NCBI GenBank assembly: GCA_030734395.1
Contig: JAUZTG010000029.1
Span: forward strand, 3,658,001 to 3,722,000
Direction: 5' to 3'
DNA from: Sarocladium kiliense
Lineage: Eukaryota; Ascomycota; Sordariomycetes; Hypocreales; Sarocladiaceae
Length of the DNA stretch: 64,000 nucleotides
How positions within the stretch are numbered: the stretch's first letter is position 1; each line of letters opens with the position of its first letter. A model generated the notes under the pieces. It made no database searches. It was not told where the DNA came from and saw only the letters and a list, made by a program, of their open reading frames with translations. Of the stretch, positions 1-12,426 are shown in pieces. Position numbers and translations under genes: made by a program.

Positions 1-917
1 ACGTTCTTTGGCAAGACGGGTGATGAGCGCCGCCATGGACATTTCGATGTTGAGCTTGACCATGTATGCGACCGGGTGGAACTGGACATAGACGACTTGG
101 TTCTTCAGGAACATAAGACCGATGAGCATAGCCTGAAGAAGAGCATGTTAGAAGAGGAAGGACTAAAACATAGGCTAACAGGTCGGATCGAAACTTACAT
201 CCATGCCAATGGAGACTACCATTAGCCAGGCGTTGAAAGAGACGAGTGGCTTGTACTTCATGAGACCATGCTGACTCAATAGTCGGACCTTGACTTGGTT
301 CAGAAAGTACCAGTTCAGGCCAGCATCAACAAGCAGGATCAGAACTTTGGAAATCTTATCCCAGATATTGTTGATGTTCACAAAGCTAAACAAGAATCAG
401 TCATTGATCATCAAGATCCTACTTGAATGGGCAACTTACGTCTGACTAACAGGAGGGTTGAGGTGCGAGGGGATCCAGATGCAGAAGACGGCAATGTTGA
501 TGGCGGTAATGACGCCTGCGGTACCCCATTTTAGATATCTGACTGTCTGCCGACTCTCGGCGATGATCGCGACTCTGTTGACGATGATTTGCATTAGGAG
601 CTGAATCTCCAGGACCCAGAAAATTAGAATGAACAGCAAGACCGGAAGGCTGTCATAAGCATCAGTATACTTGCAGGGCGTTGACGTGTGCATGATACTC
701 ACGTTGGCCCAAGTGTACCACCCAAGAACAGCCATCCAAGGATTCCAATAGCAACGTTGGCTAGGATCTCACCCCATACCATATAGATGTACGTGCTTCG
801 GAGGGGATTCCGATTTCTCTTTGTTTGCTTGATAGCCTCCCATACTGTCAAGAAGCCAAACCCCAGTGTGAAACCCGCTGCCAGACCGGCGAGCTGGAAG
901 TCGACAACGGCAGCCAT
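1..917 (-). CDS. Multi-pass integral membrane protein, partial (3' end outside window)
   Basis: Four exons read from splice signals: 917-703, 649-440, 385-199 and 132-1 (continues off the left edge). Introns are 53, 54 and 66 nt with GTGAGT/GTAAGT donors; the phases join without a stop and give about 248 residues up to the edge. The start is the ATG at 917 (MAAVVDFQLAG). Several hydrophobic helices are visible: the N-terminal FQLAGLAAGFTLGFGFL, then ILANVAIGILGWLFL, LPVLLFILIFWVLEIQLLM, GTAGVITAINIAVFCIWIP and a later AMLIGLMFLK. The pattern resembles the fungal multi-spanning membrane proteins often labelled integral membrane or PTH11-like receptors, with a cytosolic tail likely beyond the window. 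No substrate or ligand can be inferred. I am confident it is a real membrane protein gene and not confident of any function. Confidence 0.75.
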
Positions 918-2361
918 ATTAGAATTTTGTTCAGACCAGCTGTTCGTCTCTCTCGAGTATAACCAACTGCCAAGACAGGAGGTTGCAGATAGGAAGAGGA
1001 TCCAGGGAGGACCGACAGTCCGGATATGGGGTAATAAACTTCTTATACCGCCCATTTAGACGGCAATCAAGAGCCGTGACATGGGGGACCATGAACCGGA
1101 ACTCATGTGCGTAACTAAAGGTCGGCGAGGTAAGACGGTCAAACGTTCCCAGTTTCTGCAACATCTCGACCCGTTGTGGCGTCCCGTAACCATTACCACC
1201 GGTTATGAGGTGGAAGTGATTGTCAGTCCGTGCGCAAGACTAGACCCGTCTTTGGTCCCAACCGCCGCCACGGGTTTGACATAGCTTGGTACTGTCAAAG
1301 TTTGGTGTCATTTCACGTGGGCCTAGTGCCGTCGGACCTGGCCGCGTGGGAGTGTTGGAAGAGCGGGGGAACTACATGGCTTGGTTGCTGTCCAAGATGA
1401 TCGTCGTAGGTTACCGGGTTCCTAGTTCGAGCACTATACTATGGGAGGTCGATCCTCGGCAGTGAGACACGAATTTGATAGCACACAGCTAGTGGCGTTC
1501 ACTCGTAGTTGCAGAGACCAACAGTTCGAACAATGACCAACATACATCGAAGCAACGGCACTCTGCCGAAGGTGACTTTGCCACATGGCACACTAAAAGC
1601 TTTTCTGACAGCTCATGGATTGTTTGAAGGTTGCTCGCGTGAGGAGGTTGTGTCTATGTGACTCGTCGGATCCACTAGAGGGTTTGTGGCTGAACTTGTA
1701 ACGATAGAGTGTGACTGGAGGGTGTTCTACGACCCCTGAGAGAGGGGATGGCGTCCAAGCTTTTCTTCTCCACGTTCAATGGGTACAGGGGCATGGTGAG
1801 TTCCCGAGGTAACTCAGTAATTAGGCTCAGGTCATTACACCGTGGAAGAGGCGATGGTGAACGACAGAAGCACGAACCACATCCACGCTTAACGTTCGTC
1901 CGTGCTCGCATACAACCTAATGAAGAATTCGAATTGTATGATCACCAAATTCGCATTTTCAAACACTTATGGTATGCGAGCTCAGCTTCATGGCCCCTGT
2001 TCCCACCCTCTTTGTTAGCGGCCCTCCAATACCGGGCCGACCTTAGTTCTCGTGGCAATCAACAAGTATCCCGTCGAATCCCATTTCCCGTCTCATTCTA
2101 ACGGCTGCCACTTATTAGGCCATCGATAGTCGCAGTCTTAGCGGTCGACTGAAATTGCTTGCTTTCCCATCCACGCCTTTTGAGGCACTGTGGAAATTTG
2201 AAGGCAGTGACAACGAGGGATGTGGAGAATCTTGTCGAAATGACTTGGAGAACACATCATTACGCGCACAATGACACAATGAGACGCGAATTTACAGTTG
2301 TTGGTCGTCATTCATGAAGCGCTATCAAAGAAAGAACAGTTTCTGCATGATCTGGTTTGTC
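918..2361. other. Intergenic, no gene recognised
   Basis: Upstream region of the membrane protein and downstream region of the sulfate permease. A 117-codon ATG frame on the plus strand (1748-2101) has no recognisable domain and no clear splice partners, so I do not call it. Confidence 0.5.
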
Positions 2362-5112
2362 TTAGACGGAGGCGGACTTCTCATCCGTAGTTTCAGTCTT
2401 GTCATCCCCTTCCCGATGCAGCAAGGCATTCTCCAGACTTGAGTAGATCACGTCGGCCTCGCCCGCTAGCAGAATAGTCAGCATGGGTTTCGGTGGATCA
2501 TGTGGTTCTGAAGACTTACATCGCTCTTCGCCCTCAGCGGCGAACACCCATTCGGAGCGGTCAAACCTCTCCCGCACCTTGTCGGACATGTTGACGAATC
2601 GGAACTGGAGCTCCTTGCCGATGTATCTCCTCAACTCAGTCTTGAGCTCAATGAGTGAGAGGAGTCCCGTAACGTCGATGAAACCGCATTGGGTGAAGTC
2701 TAGCACGACGTGGCGAAGAGGTGCGACATCGGGCTTCATGGGAACGATGCCCTTCCTGCGTCGGATTCTGCCGATCTTGTTGTTTCCAATAGCGTTCCAG
2801 TTCTGGTCGGCTCTCCTGACGGCATGCGAAGCAGCTGTGCTAGGATCATAGTGCAGCTTGACAGTGTCGACGACCTTGGTCTTGACGCGGCCAGCGTTGG
2901 GGAAGAGAAGATCCTCACTGAAGCGGACAAGGAAAGCGTCAGTGGGAATATCAATGGGATCATTGATAGGTCTCGTCTTGGGCACGGTGCTGTGAATGTC
3001 GCTCTCTTCGTTGGTAGCATCCACGTGGATGCTTGGGAAGGCTAGGCGGAGGAGAGTGTAGACAATGGAGAAGCCAACCGCAGCAGCGAGGCCGATTTCA
3101 GTGCTGGTGAAAAGAGTGATCCCTGCATGAAGGCGTTAGGAAGTGACAGGGCTACACTCAGCCATCGTAACTTACAGAAGCCAGCCATGGAAGCTACGAA
3201 GTCGATGAAGCTCATGCGCCAGTAGCGATAGAAGAGACGAGGAGGGCTAATGAGGTTCACGACAGCCATGATCTAGGATGCTTATCAGTTACTGGCAGCA
3301 AATATGAACGTTCAAATAACTTACGATAATGGCAGAAAGTGTAGCCTTGGGAATCCAGTAACTGTGCCATGATCAGTCAATCGTCGTCCTTATCAGGGGG
3401 AGGAAAATGAGTTCGACTTACAGAGCAGGGCTTAGCTCATAGAGAGTCAAGACAATCCAAGCAGCAGTGAAGAGGAAGTTCACAGGGCTCCTGACACCAC
3501 ATTCACTGTTGACCGCAGTTCTGGACATGGCAGCACCAGTAGTCATAGCACCGAAGAGGCCTAGCTTGTTAGCTCAGTCCGAATGTGTTGCGGCTCGATG
3601 ACTTGAACTCACTGTTGACGATGTTCTCAACGCCAAGGAAGACAAGCTCTTGACTCTTGTCGATTTGGTACGAGTTTCGTAGACCAAATGCCTTACCTGT
3701 GAAACATGTTAGAGGACTGCGTCAGAGGATAAAGGCAGTTGAGGTAACTTACCAACACCGAGATGTTCAACAGACATAGCGATAAAAGGAGCAAAAGCAC
3801 GGCTCACGACTTTCGTGAGAAGCTTGGAGTCGTGGGCACGAGGAGCAATAATGCCATTTGTGCTGACCTCGGTCACCTGGGAGTGGTTAGGCGTGTCGAT
3901 CAGGGCCTGGTGATGGAATGATCACTTACATCCCACAGGTAGTCCTCTTCCGTACGGTCTTTGTTGCAAAGATATGAGATCAAGGTGAAGAGCGCCAATA
4001 CGAGCACAGCACGGCTGGTGGAGAAGAGCTTGATAGCCCTGTGCTTCTTGCCCCATGTCTTGCCAACCCACTCAAGGATGTAGAGAAGTGCGATACTAGA
4101 GAAGCCGATTGCAAGTGTCCGTGGCTTGATCTCGTCAAGGTGACCCTGGACGTGCATCAGTAAACGCCATAGAGAATAGAGTGTAACTCAGAGAACTTAC
4201 CAATACGTCTCGGATAATTTGATCGGTTTCACGACGGGTGGAGAGACCGACGAGACCACCGACCTGACCGAGCAAAATGACAAGAGCGACTGCGCTAATC
4301 CATCCTGTTAGGACAGGGGCGCTGACAAATTCGAGCTACCGTTACCAGTCAGTGTGAATCTAGGCAGAGCCACCCGACATTGTGTCACTTACCAAGAAAC
4401 CGAGCTTGAGGAGACCAACGGCGAGAGCATAAGTTCCCGCCATGAATGCAATAGCCGAAGCAATCTTCTCCGGAGCATAACCTTCCTTGGAAAGATCATG
4501 CACGACCTCTGCCGTCAGAAGACCGAGAATAGATGTGGGACCAGTCGAGAGCTCCTTTGAGCTACCAAGGAAGAAATAGAGAGCGGAGCTATGTAGTTGT
4601 GTTAGCCTCAACACCTTTTCTCGTTCGTTTGAATCCAGGAAACTCACGGAATCCATGAGCTGTATAGACCGTGTTCGATTGGAATCGTGGCAATACGAGC
4701 ATATGCGAGACCTTGCCTGTTGATCAGTCAGTACCTGACCCATAACCTTCGTTTAATGGCAACCTTACGGGATGAACATGACTCCCTGTCTGATATTAGC
4801 ACATCTTTCGACAGCTGAGGCGGCTGCTGCAACTCACAAGTGTGATACCAGCGATCACGTCGTTGATAAGCCATGGTAGGTGGTAGTGCGGCAGCCACTG
4901 TGCCACTGGTAACTTCTCCACGATGTATTCAAAGGTTGCTGTTCTCGTGTTAGTCCCTTTCCCCGTTCCAATAACGATTTCTTGGGCCAAGGAGACTGAC
5001 CAGAAGGTATCCTCTTGCGAGTTGGCTCAACCCACGAAGCCCATCTGTTCCAGTTGGGGTCTGTACGAAGCGATGTGGCCATCCTGGCCTTGGTCTTGCC
5101 AAAGTAACCCAT
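2362..5112 (-). CDS. SulP-family sulfate permease with C-terminal STAS domain
   Basis: Plasma-membrane anion transporter of the SulP family (TC 2.A.53), related to yeast Sul1/Sul2 and Neurospora cys-14; expected to import sulfate for assimilation. I read 14 exons: 5112-5001, 4938-4838, 4785-4769, 4716-4648, 4588-4393, 4335-4201, 4145-3930, 3876-3753, 3696-3613, 3560-3422, 3361-3325, 3272-3176, 3122-2520, 2465-2362. They sum to 678 codons including stop. The SulP signature GVMFIPQGLAYA is reassembled only when the 17-nt third exon is included. Further family signs are the early LPWLINDVIAGITL, GLYSSWIPSALYFFLGSSKE, STGPTSILGLLTAEV, and a STAS core VLDFTQCGFIDVTGLLSL near residue 560. The start is the ATG of MGYFGKTKARM. 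The last intron (2466-2519) is 54 nt and stop-free, so its retention would add 18 residues in frame. Confidence 0.93.
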
Positions 5113-8100
5113 GATGGAAGAACAGATTCCCGTACTTGACGGTACTCCAGAGAAAAGGTGTGGTCCACAAGCAAAGTCAAGTATGGGATCGTGTAATAGA
5201 ATCTGATTTATGTTGTGATGGTTCACAATGAAGATGAATTATAGGAGAAACTATCAGAGGTTGGGTTTTGTAAGATAAGAGGAGAGTTATGGGATGTATC
5301 AAGAGGAAAGAGGAGGTCGTGTATTCAAATACAGACAAGAAGATGATGGTTGATGGTTGCACCGCTTAGATCGACACGGCACTTTGGAGGTTGGTGTGAG
5401 TGGCCTTCCCCTCTTTGCCTATTTGCCTTTCCACCAAGCGAGTGATAGGGACCGATGCATCTTGAAAGGCAGGGCTGCGCAACCATCCAGCCATTGGAAC
5501 GCCATGCACACTCAGCGCATGTACTTTACATGGGGGCAAAGGGCGCTGCGTATACCTCCTGCAACGGTGTGCCAGGGAGTGTGGCCGTCGAGCGAACCAA
5601 AGACGTTGATCCGTCGTCGACCGGCCACAGCGGGAGGAAGATCAAGTCACAAGGACTACCTAAACGTTGTCCTCCTCCTCAACCAGGCTAAGCCGTTTGT
5701 CGGAGGAAAAGCAGCAGGCAGAGACGCACACGCCCCTACTTCACGAAGAAGGGAGGGGGTGCGAGCGTGAGTGGGCAATTGCAGTTCACGATCCACAACC
5801 CGGCGATGTCAGAGAACACACTGGACGACAGGGTTGACCGATTGGAGTTTTGGTGTCCGCGAGGTCCACCTCGACGGTGACGGCGTACTGTGCTCGTGTC
5901 TGCAAACCGCAATGCAATCCTGTTGGACCCCCTCTTCGTACAGTAAGCAGCCCAAAAACAAAACCCACAAAGGGCCCCCTCCGAACGCAATGCAAGCCAG
6001 CGGGCGCCAGAGGATCCCCCATGTGAGAAGGAGGCTCCGGATTTACCACAGGCGCCTGGCGTATCTGCTAGAGCCCAATGAGGATGGGGGCTGGACACGA
6101 ATCATGGAGGGAAGAGGGGGAGCCACTTGACAGGGGCGCTGCGTCAGGAGGAATGCAGGATAGTTTGTCTGTAAGCTTAGTGGGCTTGGTCAAAGTCGCC
6201 GTCGGAACTGCGGCCGAATGACTGCACATCTTCAGAATAGGAAGCTGACTACCGAAGACAAGGGGACCCAGGGAATTCTCGCAAAGTTTATCGTTGAAAC
6301 CAGTCGGACTAGGGATCAGATACAACAATTGCTCTGATCCATCTTCAATTGTCACCTTCAATTAGCAGGGAAGGCGGCTTTCCTCTCTGTTCAATAGTCT
6401 CTGGGCCCCTCCCCCGCAGAAACCATACGGGCGCCGGGCGATCGTCTCCCCTGCCCATGCTAAGACCAGCTGAGGGTTGGTGCCGCATACCCGGGCGTGG
6501 GGAAAAGCATTCTAGGTAACCTATTCGAAAGGTAGCGAGTCTTGGTTGCATTCCCTTGTTTCGAGCTCTTTCGTCCGTTGTAACATGCACGTTCTGTGCA
6601 GTTGTAAAAGCATAATAAACAATGTGATTTGAGCCCGAGAGTTCTCCGGCTTGTGCGAAGCTTTAGGAACAGGGGTCAGCAGCGGCATGTCAATCCTTCC
6701 CGGCACTTCACATATCTATGTTGTATTCGATGCTTCACCAGGGCATACAGCCAGGGCAGCAATTATACAAAGTGCCTGCACCTCGACGCAACTACTGCAG
6801 CGATCCAGTGGTCTTCTGAGCCTGCCTAATTACAACTCCCTGTTGAACCCTGTTAACAATTCTCAAGCGCTGAGTCGCTGTGGAGCTTCTTCATGGAGGA
6901 CGCAGCCCCCTGCTAGTCCGAGACCAGGATCATGAAATGCGGAGGCGGGGACAGGAGGCGCTCGCCTTGCCATCTAAGCTATTTGGCTGGGCATGCTGGT
7001 AGTGTAGAATGCATTCATAGACATGATGTTTCAACAACGTTAATTGTACAGATTGTGAAGTCTAGATTCCCGAAAGCAACTTGGTAGTAGCAGAGTCTAC
7101 CACAGAAAGTGGGAAAACTTGGCCAGGTCGGAGCTCAAAGAACTCGGTGAATCGCCGTATATGTTCCCTGCTCGCTCGACACGATACATGCAGAAACAGT
7201 AGCGTTTAGATTGCGGTATGTCTCGGATTATGCTTACATATGCCGCCCATCACTCCCGTATTCGCAAGCAATCTACACAGAAACAACCGTTCCCTCATAT
7301 CGCCTGGAATAGCATCTACCCCCGATCGAAACGTTGTGAATGGATCCCACGCCAACGTCATCGAACATGTCCATCTTCGATTCTAGCATCTTACCCCGCG
7401 CGTGGTGATACCCCCATCACGTCTAGCCTCACAACCTTCGGCGAAGAATCGGCATCTCAACTTGCCGAACGCCGGGAATCACAAGAATAGCGCGTTCCAA
7501 GTTCAAGGGTGGCTGACCGGCGATGCACGTCGAGGGGACCGGCTCCAGGGTCTTGCGTCGATGGTGGTGGTGGCGTGGGTGTATTAAATGTCTTGTCTCG
7601 ATGTGAAGGGGTGGCTGTTTGGACTTCATGCTTGGGAATGGTCACGATGGCGACATGCACAGACGGAAACACTGATGGCGACATTGGCTCTTGGTGGTAG
7701 ATAGGACGTGAGGGGAAGATATACTTTGTTCCTTTCCACGCTGGGAACATCAGCCGAGGGATTGCATCGGAAGACGAGACGTAAGCTCCGTCGGGCCCTT
7801 CTTCAGCCAGGGATACACAGCGAAAAAGTCACAGATGACCACTCATCGAGAACTGACTTTTCTCTCCCGGACTTGAGCATCCCGGGCATGAAGATTGTTC
7901 TTCTCTATGTTCTTCAACGCTGCCAGAGACCTGACTGTGACCAAATCTCTGAGAGGATTCTGAGTCAGGAAAATACAAGAGCCAACGTGAATCAAGCGGC
8001 CGTGGCGTCTCTGGAAAAGGGGTTCTCTGTATGTCTCTGTGTATCGATCTGAGTTCAAGGCCATGTACCACTTTGGTCTTCCGAGAAGCTCAGTACGGAC

Positions 8101-8535
8101 TAAGATATCACTCCATCCCTAAGCTTCCTTAATTAGGTATGAAGCGGGCAGATGACGGACCAGTTTGAATAGACACCTACAAACGGTGGGCACGGAGATC
8201 ATACATGCTGTAAAAGAAAAGTTGATAGTATGTTCTCTAACAGTCTGGAGTAACTCATAATGTATCGTGTTTGTTACTGTTGAGTATGAATATATCTCAG
8301 ACGAAGAATTTCATCTTATAATTTATTGTTTATGACAGAACTCGAGGACACAAATATTTACTAGCCCCAGCTGTATTTAGGCATTATTGGATCCAAATTT
8401 TCACTCGGCGTAACTTTGCAAGTAAATACTTCTCACTGAGTCCGATACTAAATGTTTCTTTACTTCCTAGTCATCTTATTCATCACCTGTGTTAGGAGAA
8501 GCACTCATGATGGCCTACGATCGTAACCCAAGTCC
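5113..8535. other. Gene-poor 3.4 kb intergenic region
   Basis: It lies upstream of the sulfate permease and downstream of the GST gene. Overlapping frames of 60-140 codons occur on both strands, but none has a recognisable domain, coherent splice signals or a clear protein-like composition. About 8210-8460 is AT-rich and probably includes the 3' untranslated region of the GST gene. No transposon terminal repeat or tRNA was seen. Confidence 0.5.
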
Positions 8536-9255
8536 CTACTGAGCCGCTTCTGCTGACAGATCCCGAATAATCTTCCGGTCACGCCTGCAGTCCTCTTCGT
8601 GAATCGGCTCACGTGCCGTCTCCCTGATACCAGCCTCCACCCACTCCTTCACAGCAGGGTGGTCGAACAAACGATCCACATACTCCTGGACCAATCCATC
8701 CCCAAGCTGAAGCCCATAAGTCTTGACGCGAGACGCTATTGGCGCGTAAAAGGCATCAGCGGCCGTAAAGGCCGATCCAGCAAGCCAAGGCCCACCGAAC
8801 TTCTCCAGTCCATAGGTGAACAACGCAGCCAGCCGGTCCAGATCCTTCTGCAGAGCCTGGCTAGGTGGCGAACTCTCGAAGCGAAGCCCAACGTTCATGG
8901 AGCACTCGTCACGAATGGCAGCGAAGCTCGAGTGCATCTCTGCAGCGGCGGAGCGCGCAAACGCCCGTGCCTCCGGCTGATCCGTCCCCGGCCACACGCC
9001 CGGATGATCATCTGCCACGTACTCGACGATGGAGAGCGAGTCCCAGACCACGGTGGCCTTATCGTCTGTGGAGTTTGCGTGGAGACAGGGGACTTTGGAG
9101 CTGGGCGAGAAGACTTTGAATTGAGGCTGGCTCATGCCGGCTTCGAAGATCTGGAGACGCTCTTCGAAGGGGATGTTGAGGGCCTTTAGGAGGACCCATG
9201 GTCGCATGGACCAGGAGGAGTAGCGCTTGTTGCCGATGTAGAGCGTATAAGTCAT
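8536..9255 (-). CDS. Glutathione S-transferase family protein
   Basis: Intronless, 239 residues, starting at the ATG in a GCC-ATG-ACT context. The N-terminal third is a thioredoxin-fold GST domain beginning TYTLYIGNKRYSSWSMRPW; the SSWS-RPW motif marks a GST subgroup common in bacteria and fungi and probably carries the catalytic Ser. SKVPCLHA supplies the cis-Pro glutathione-binding loop, and WDSLSIVEYVAD the end of the N-domain. The helical C-domain contains GGPWLAGSAFTAADAFYAPI, the usual GST N-capping segment. Expected role: cytosolic glutathione conjugation or reduction; the substrate is unknown. The absence of introns, unlike most neighbours, and the subgroup's bacterial distribution leave ancient horizontal transfer open, but codon use does not look foreign by eye. 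Confidence 0.9.
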   Translation of the reverse strand: MTYTLYIGNKRYSSWSMRPWVLLKALNIPFEERLQIFEAGMSQPQFKVFSPSSKVPCLHANSTDDKATVVWDSLSIVEYVADDHPGVWPGTDQPEARAFARSAAAEMHSSFAAIRDECSMNVGLRFESSPPSQALQKDLDRLAALFTYGLEKFGGPWLAGSAFTAADAFYAPIASRVKTYGLQLGDGLVQEYVDRLFDHPAVKEWVEAGIRETAREPIHEEDCRRDRKIIRDLSAEAAQ

Positions 9256-10801
9256 GGCGGCGATTGAGGCTGACAGCGATTAACCACAGGCTTGTAGCTT
9301 TTCAGGGTCTTCGACTGTAGTTGTTGATGCTTTTTGGGGTTCAGAAAAATGCAGCTTTGCTTTGGCGGTGAATTCTGGCAGCTGAGGTGCAACTATTCTG
9401 AGATCTCCGCTTTCGCGCCCTTTCGTGACATTTTGACTCACTCAAGGTGCGAATGCGGAGGCACTGCGTCGGGTTTCATTTTCAAGACTTTTACAGTGCT
9501 TCTTGATTTTGTATTCAATCGAGAACCACGCTCTTTTCGATCTGCTCTTCAGTACGGCTGGGGGGTGTCGTACTTGGTCCTTCACGATGAGACTGCAAGC
9601 CAACAGTGTAGCTCCAATGACTTCACGTAGCAATCACCTTTACAGCACAACACCAAAGCTACAGCTCGTCTCTGAAAATGCAGAAACTCCCTTCGTCACT
9701 CACTCGAGAGCTTGTTCAAGACACTTTCTTAATCCCGTCTCTCTTGAACGACGATCTGGCAGTATCACCGCCCGTAGTCGCGAGCCGCGACATGGCTCAT
9801 CGATACAACAACGCGGTCCACGAGACTGTCCCAAGTCATGTGGTTCAATCACCCTGGCAAGCTCTGCTTCCATTCATGTTAATTCCTTAAACCAGGTCTA
9901 GTGACTCTCGCTTAACCTTCAGTCCCAAGAAGAGACCCTGTCGTCCTCACCTTAACGTGCAAGCGAAGCCCTTGCCGTGAGCTCTCTCATGCCGCTACTT
10001 TCCTCCCATACATGCTCCATTCTCACGATGCAGATCGCCTGCCCTGTTCCATCCCAACGGCCTCCCTTACCCCGTCCAAGACGCTTGGCTGCGGTCCACG
10101 ACATGCTCATGCATCAAGCAAACCGCTTCAATCGCCAACTTAATCTGACAATGCCACGCCCCTCCTTCGGCCAGAACTTGGGAATCCGGGGCAGTCTCGG
10201 GCTGGGCAAGCCACCGCAGCGACCCCTGATGCATGCCCCTCCCCCGGATTATCACATAACGATTCGCTAGCATTGCTTCAAGAATGCGGGGGCGGGGAGG
10301 CGGCTGGGCGTATTTTCCGTTCGAGTCCAGACGGTGGAAGTGCCGTCTGGGCAGGCGATATGTACTGTGTACTTGGAGTGAAAGGAAGGCGGGGAAGTTG
10401 GGGAGGTGGATGTGCTTGGAGGATGAGCTAGAGGTAGGACAGGGATAGGGATAGGTCGTTAGAGGGGCCGGGGTCTGTTTTGGGATCCATCAGGGTGAGG
10501 TGCGGTCCTCGTGAGCTCTTGAGCTTTGTTGGCTGGTGGAGGAGTTGCGCAGGGGCTTGTTCTTTCTGATTGCTGGCTGATGGAGCAGTTTCCAAGCTTG
10601 ACGACTTGAGAGCAAGACACAGATTCGAGCATGTTCAAGGGACAGGCCCAGTAACTTCAAAGATATTGATTCATCGTGGCTTCCAGTCTGGATATCCAAT
10701 GCCCACGTAAAGCTGTATGTACACATTCATCATGAAACATCATCCGCTGTTATATCCCAACACTCCTCCCACACAGACTTGTGTCCTCACTATGTCGGCC
10801 C
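9256..10801. other. Intergenic, no gene recognised
   Basis: It contains the promoter of the GST gene (minus strand) and the 3' flank of the oxalate decarboxylase gene. Short open frames are present, but none is convincing. Confidence 0.5.
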
Positions 10802-12310
10802 TTAAGGCTTGGTGACCTCATCCTTGGGCTTGTTCGCAATCTCCTTGAGGAACTTCTCAGCACCCTCCTTGTCATCCGCAAACAGGTGGTCGGCAACCAG
10901 CCTCTGCGGTGTCTCGCCGAGCCACTGGAAGAGCGAGAAGTCACGGAACTCATCGGCACGGAACACCTCGAGCATCTCACACGGCTCCTCAGAAATGCAC
11001 TGAACGTAGTGGCCCATGTTGGCAGGGACAATACCGACATCACCGGGAACGTAGTTGAATGAGCGGGCCTCACCCTGGCTAGCGAAGATAGTGACTCGCG
11101 TACGGCCAGTGATCAGGAAGTTCCACTCATCAGCGATAGGGTGCCAGTGCAGCTCACGGAGAGCACCAGGCTCGATGATGACGTGCGCTGCGGCAATGGT
11201 CTTTGAGATCTCGAAGTTGTTGGAGTCGGCGATGCGAACCTCTCCGCCGGAGGTCTTCTTGGGCTCTTGGTCGAGCATGCGGTGGGCAAAGTTGTATTTG
11301 GACTTCTTGACGTTGCTGCCCTTGGGCGCCTCCTCGTCGATGGGGCCGGGGATGGAGCCTTGGAAAATGTACTTCTCCTTCTCGGGGAGGTGGTCGAAGA
11401 CCTCGGGCGCGAGGTGGAAGTTCTGGGAGATGACCTCCTTGGGTGTGTGCTCTGTTTAATTGGTTAGCGCTTTGTATGATCTTCGCAGGAGCTTATAGGA
11501 GAAGGGCAATCTTACTCAGCCAGTCGGAGAGGATGAAGGTTGACTCCTCGGAGAAGCTGCCGGAGTCGAAGATAAGGAGGAACTCGGTGCCGTTCTCGCC
11601 GAGACCCTGGAGGGAGTGTGGGACACCGCTGGGGAAGTACCAAAGATCTCCTTTCTGTAATTCTGTGAGTAAGCGACAATTTCATAGTATTGAGTGCGAT
11701 TGCGCCTTACCTTGAGATCGTCGATGAAGTTGCCGCCCTCGTAATCGAGCGCAGTGATGCGGACCTCACCATCGAGGACGTAAGCCCACTCAGCCTCCTT
11801 ATGCCAGTGAAGCTCGCGGATAACACCCTCATCAAGGCGCATGTTCACGGAAGCCAGCTGGTTGGAAGCAGGAAGCTCACGGACAGTCGTCTGCCTAGTC
11901 CAGCCACCCTCCTCAATGCGAATGTGAGAATCCGCGAAACTCCACTTCATGTTGGCGACGTTGCCGGCATCCGTGCTCGGCGGGCGAACAAGATCCGGGT
12001 TCTGCCTTGAGCGATCGCGGTTCCAGGGTCCAAGGACGGAGGCACCCAGACCATTGCGCCAGGGCAGAGGGTCGAGATCGTCGCCTACTGAGTCAATTGC
12101 CTTGTCGAGAGGATCCTTGTAGTCGGGTGAGTAGGGGTTCTTGGAAGAAGACTTGGGCTTGGTGCCTCCGTAGGGGTTGCTGCCGGAGTTGAGCATCTTC
12201 TGAGGAAGCTCCATGCCATTGAGGAGGCGCTGACGAGGAGAGTCGTAGTGAGGGAGGGCACTGGCGAGGCCAGCGCCAGCGACGAGGAGTTGGGATGGTG
12301 AGAGCTTCAT
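10802..12310 (-). CDS. Secreted bicupin oxalate decarboxylase
   Basis: Converts oxalate to formate and CO2 (EC 4.1.1.2) with Mn in two cupin domains. Three exons: 12310-11711, 11654-11516, 11451-10802, total 462 residues. An N-terminal signal peptide (MKLSPSQLLVAGAGLASA) predicts secretion. Cupin 1 carries RELHWHKEAEWAYVLDGEVR near residue 165 and cupin 2 RELHWHPIADEWNFLITG; both have the HxH...E metal ligands. The flexible lid reads GSFSEESTFILSDWL, matching the SENST lid of Bacillus OxdC in which the Glu is the decarboxylation acid. That favours decarboxylase over oxalate oxidase. A 52-residue Pro/Ser/Lys-rich stretch (SSSKNPYSPDYKD) separates the signal from cupin 1. Likely role: detoxifying oxalate or buffering pH outside the cell. 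A TATA element lies 110 bp upstream. Confidence 0.94.
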
Positions 12311-12420
12311 GATGGGCAGCTATGCTTTGTCTGAAGAAGGAAGAAGTACGAATTGGTCGAACAAGAGAAGCTTGAAAAGGGAAAGGGAAGAAAGAGAGGC
12401 AATGTGGTGGGTGACGCTGG

Positions 12421-12426
12421 TTTATA
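12421..12426 (-). promoter_or_regulatory. TATA box of the oxalate decarboxylase gene
   Basis: TATAAA on the minus strand, about 110 bp upstream of the ATG at 12310, at a spacing that fits a focused fungal core promoter with a leader of roughly 70-80 nt. Purine-rich sequence lies between it and the gene. Confidence 0.55.

Noticed and set aside
8599..9189. 196-codon plus-strand frame
   Set aside because: Antisense shadow of the GST gene.
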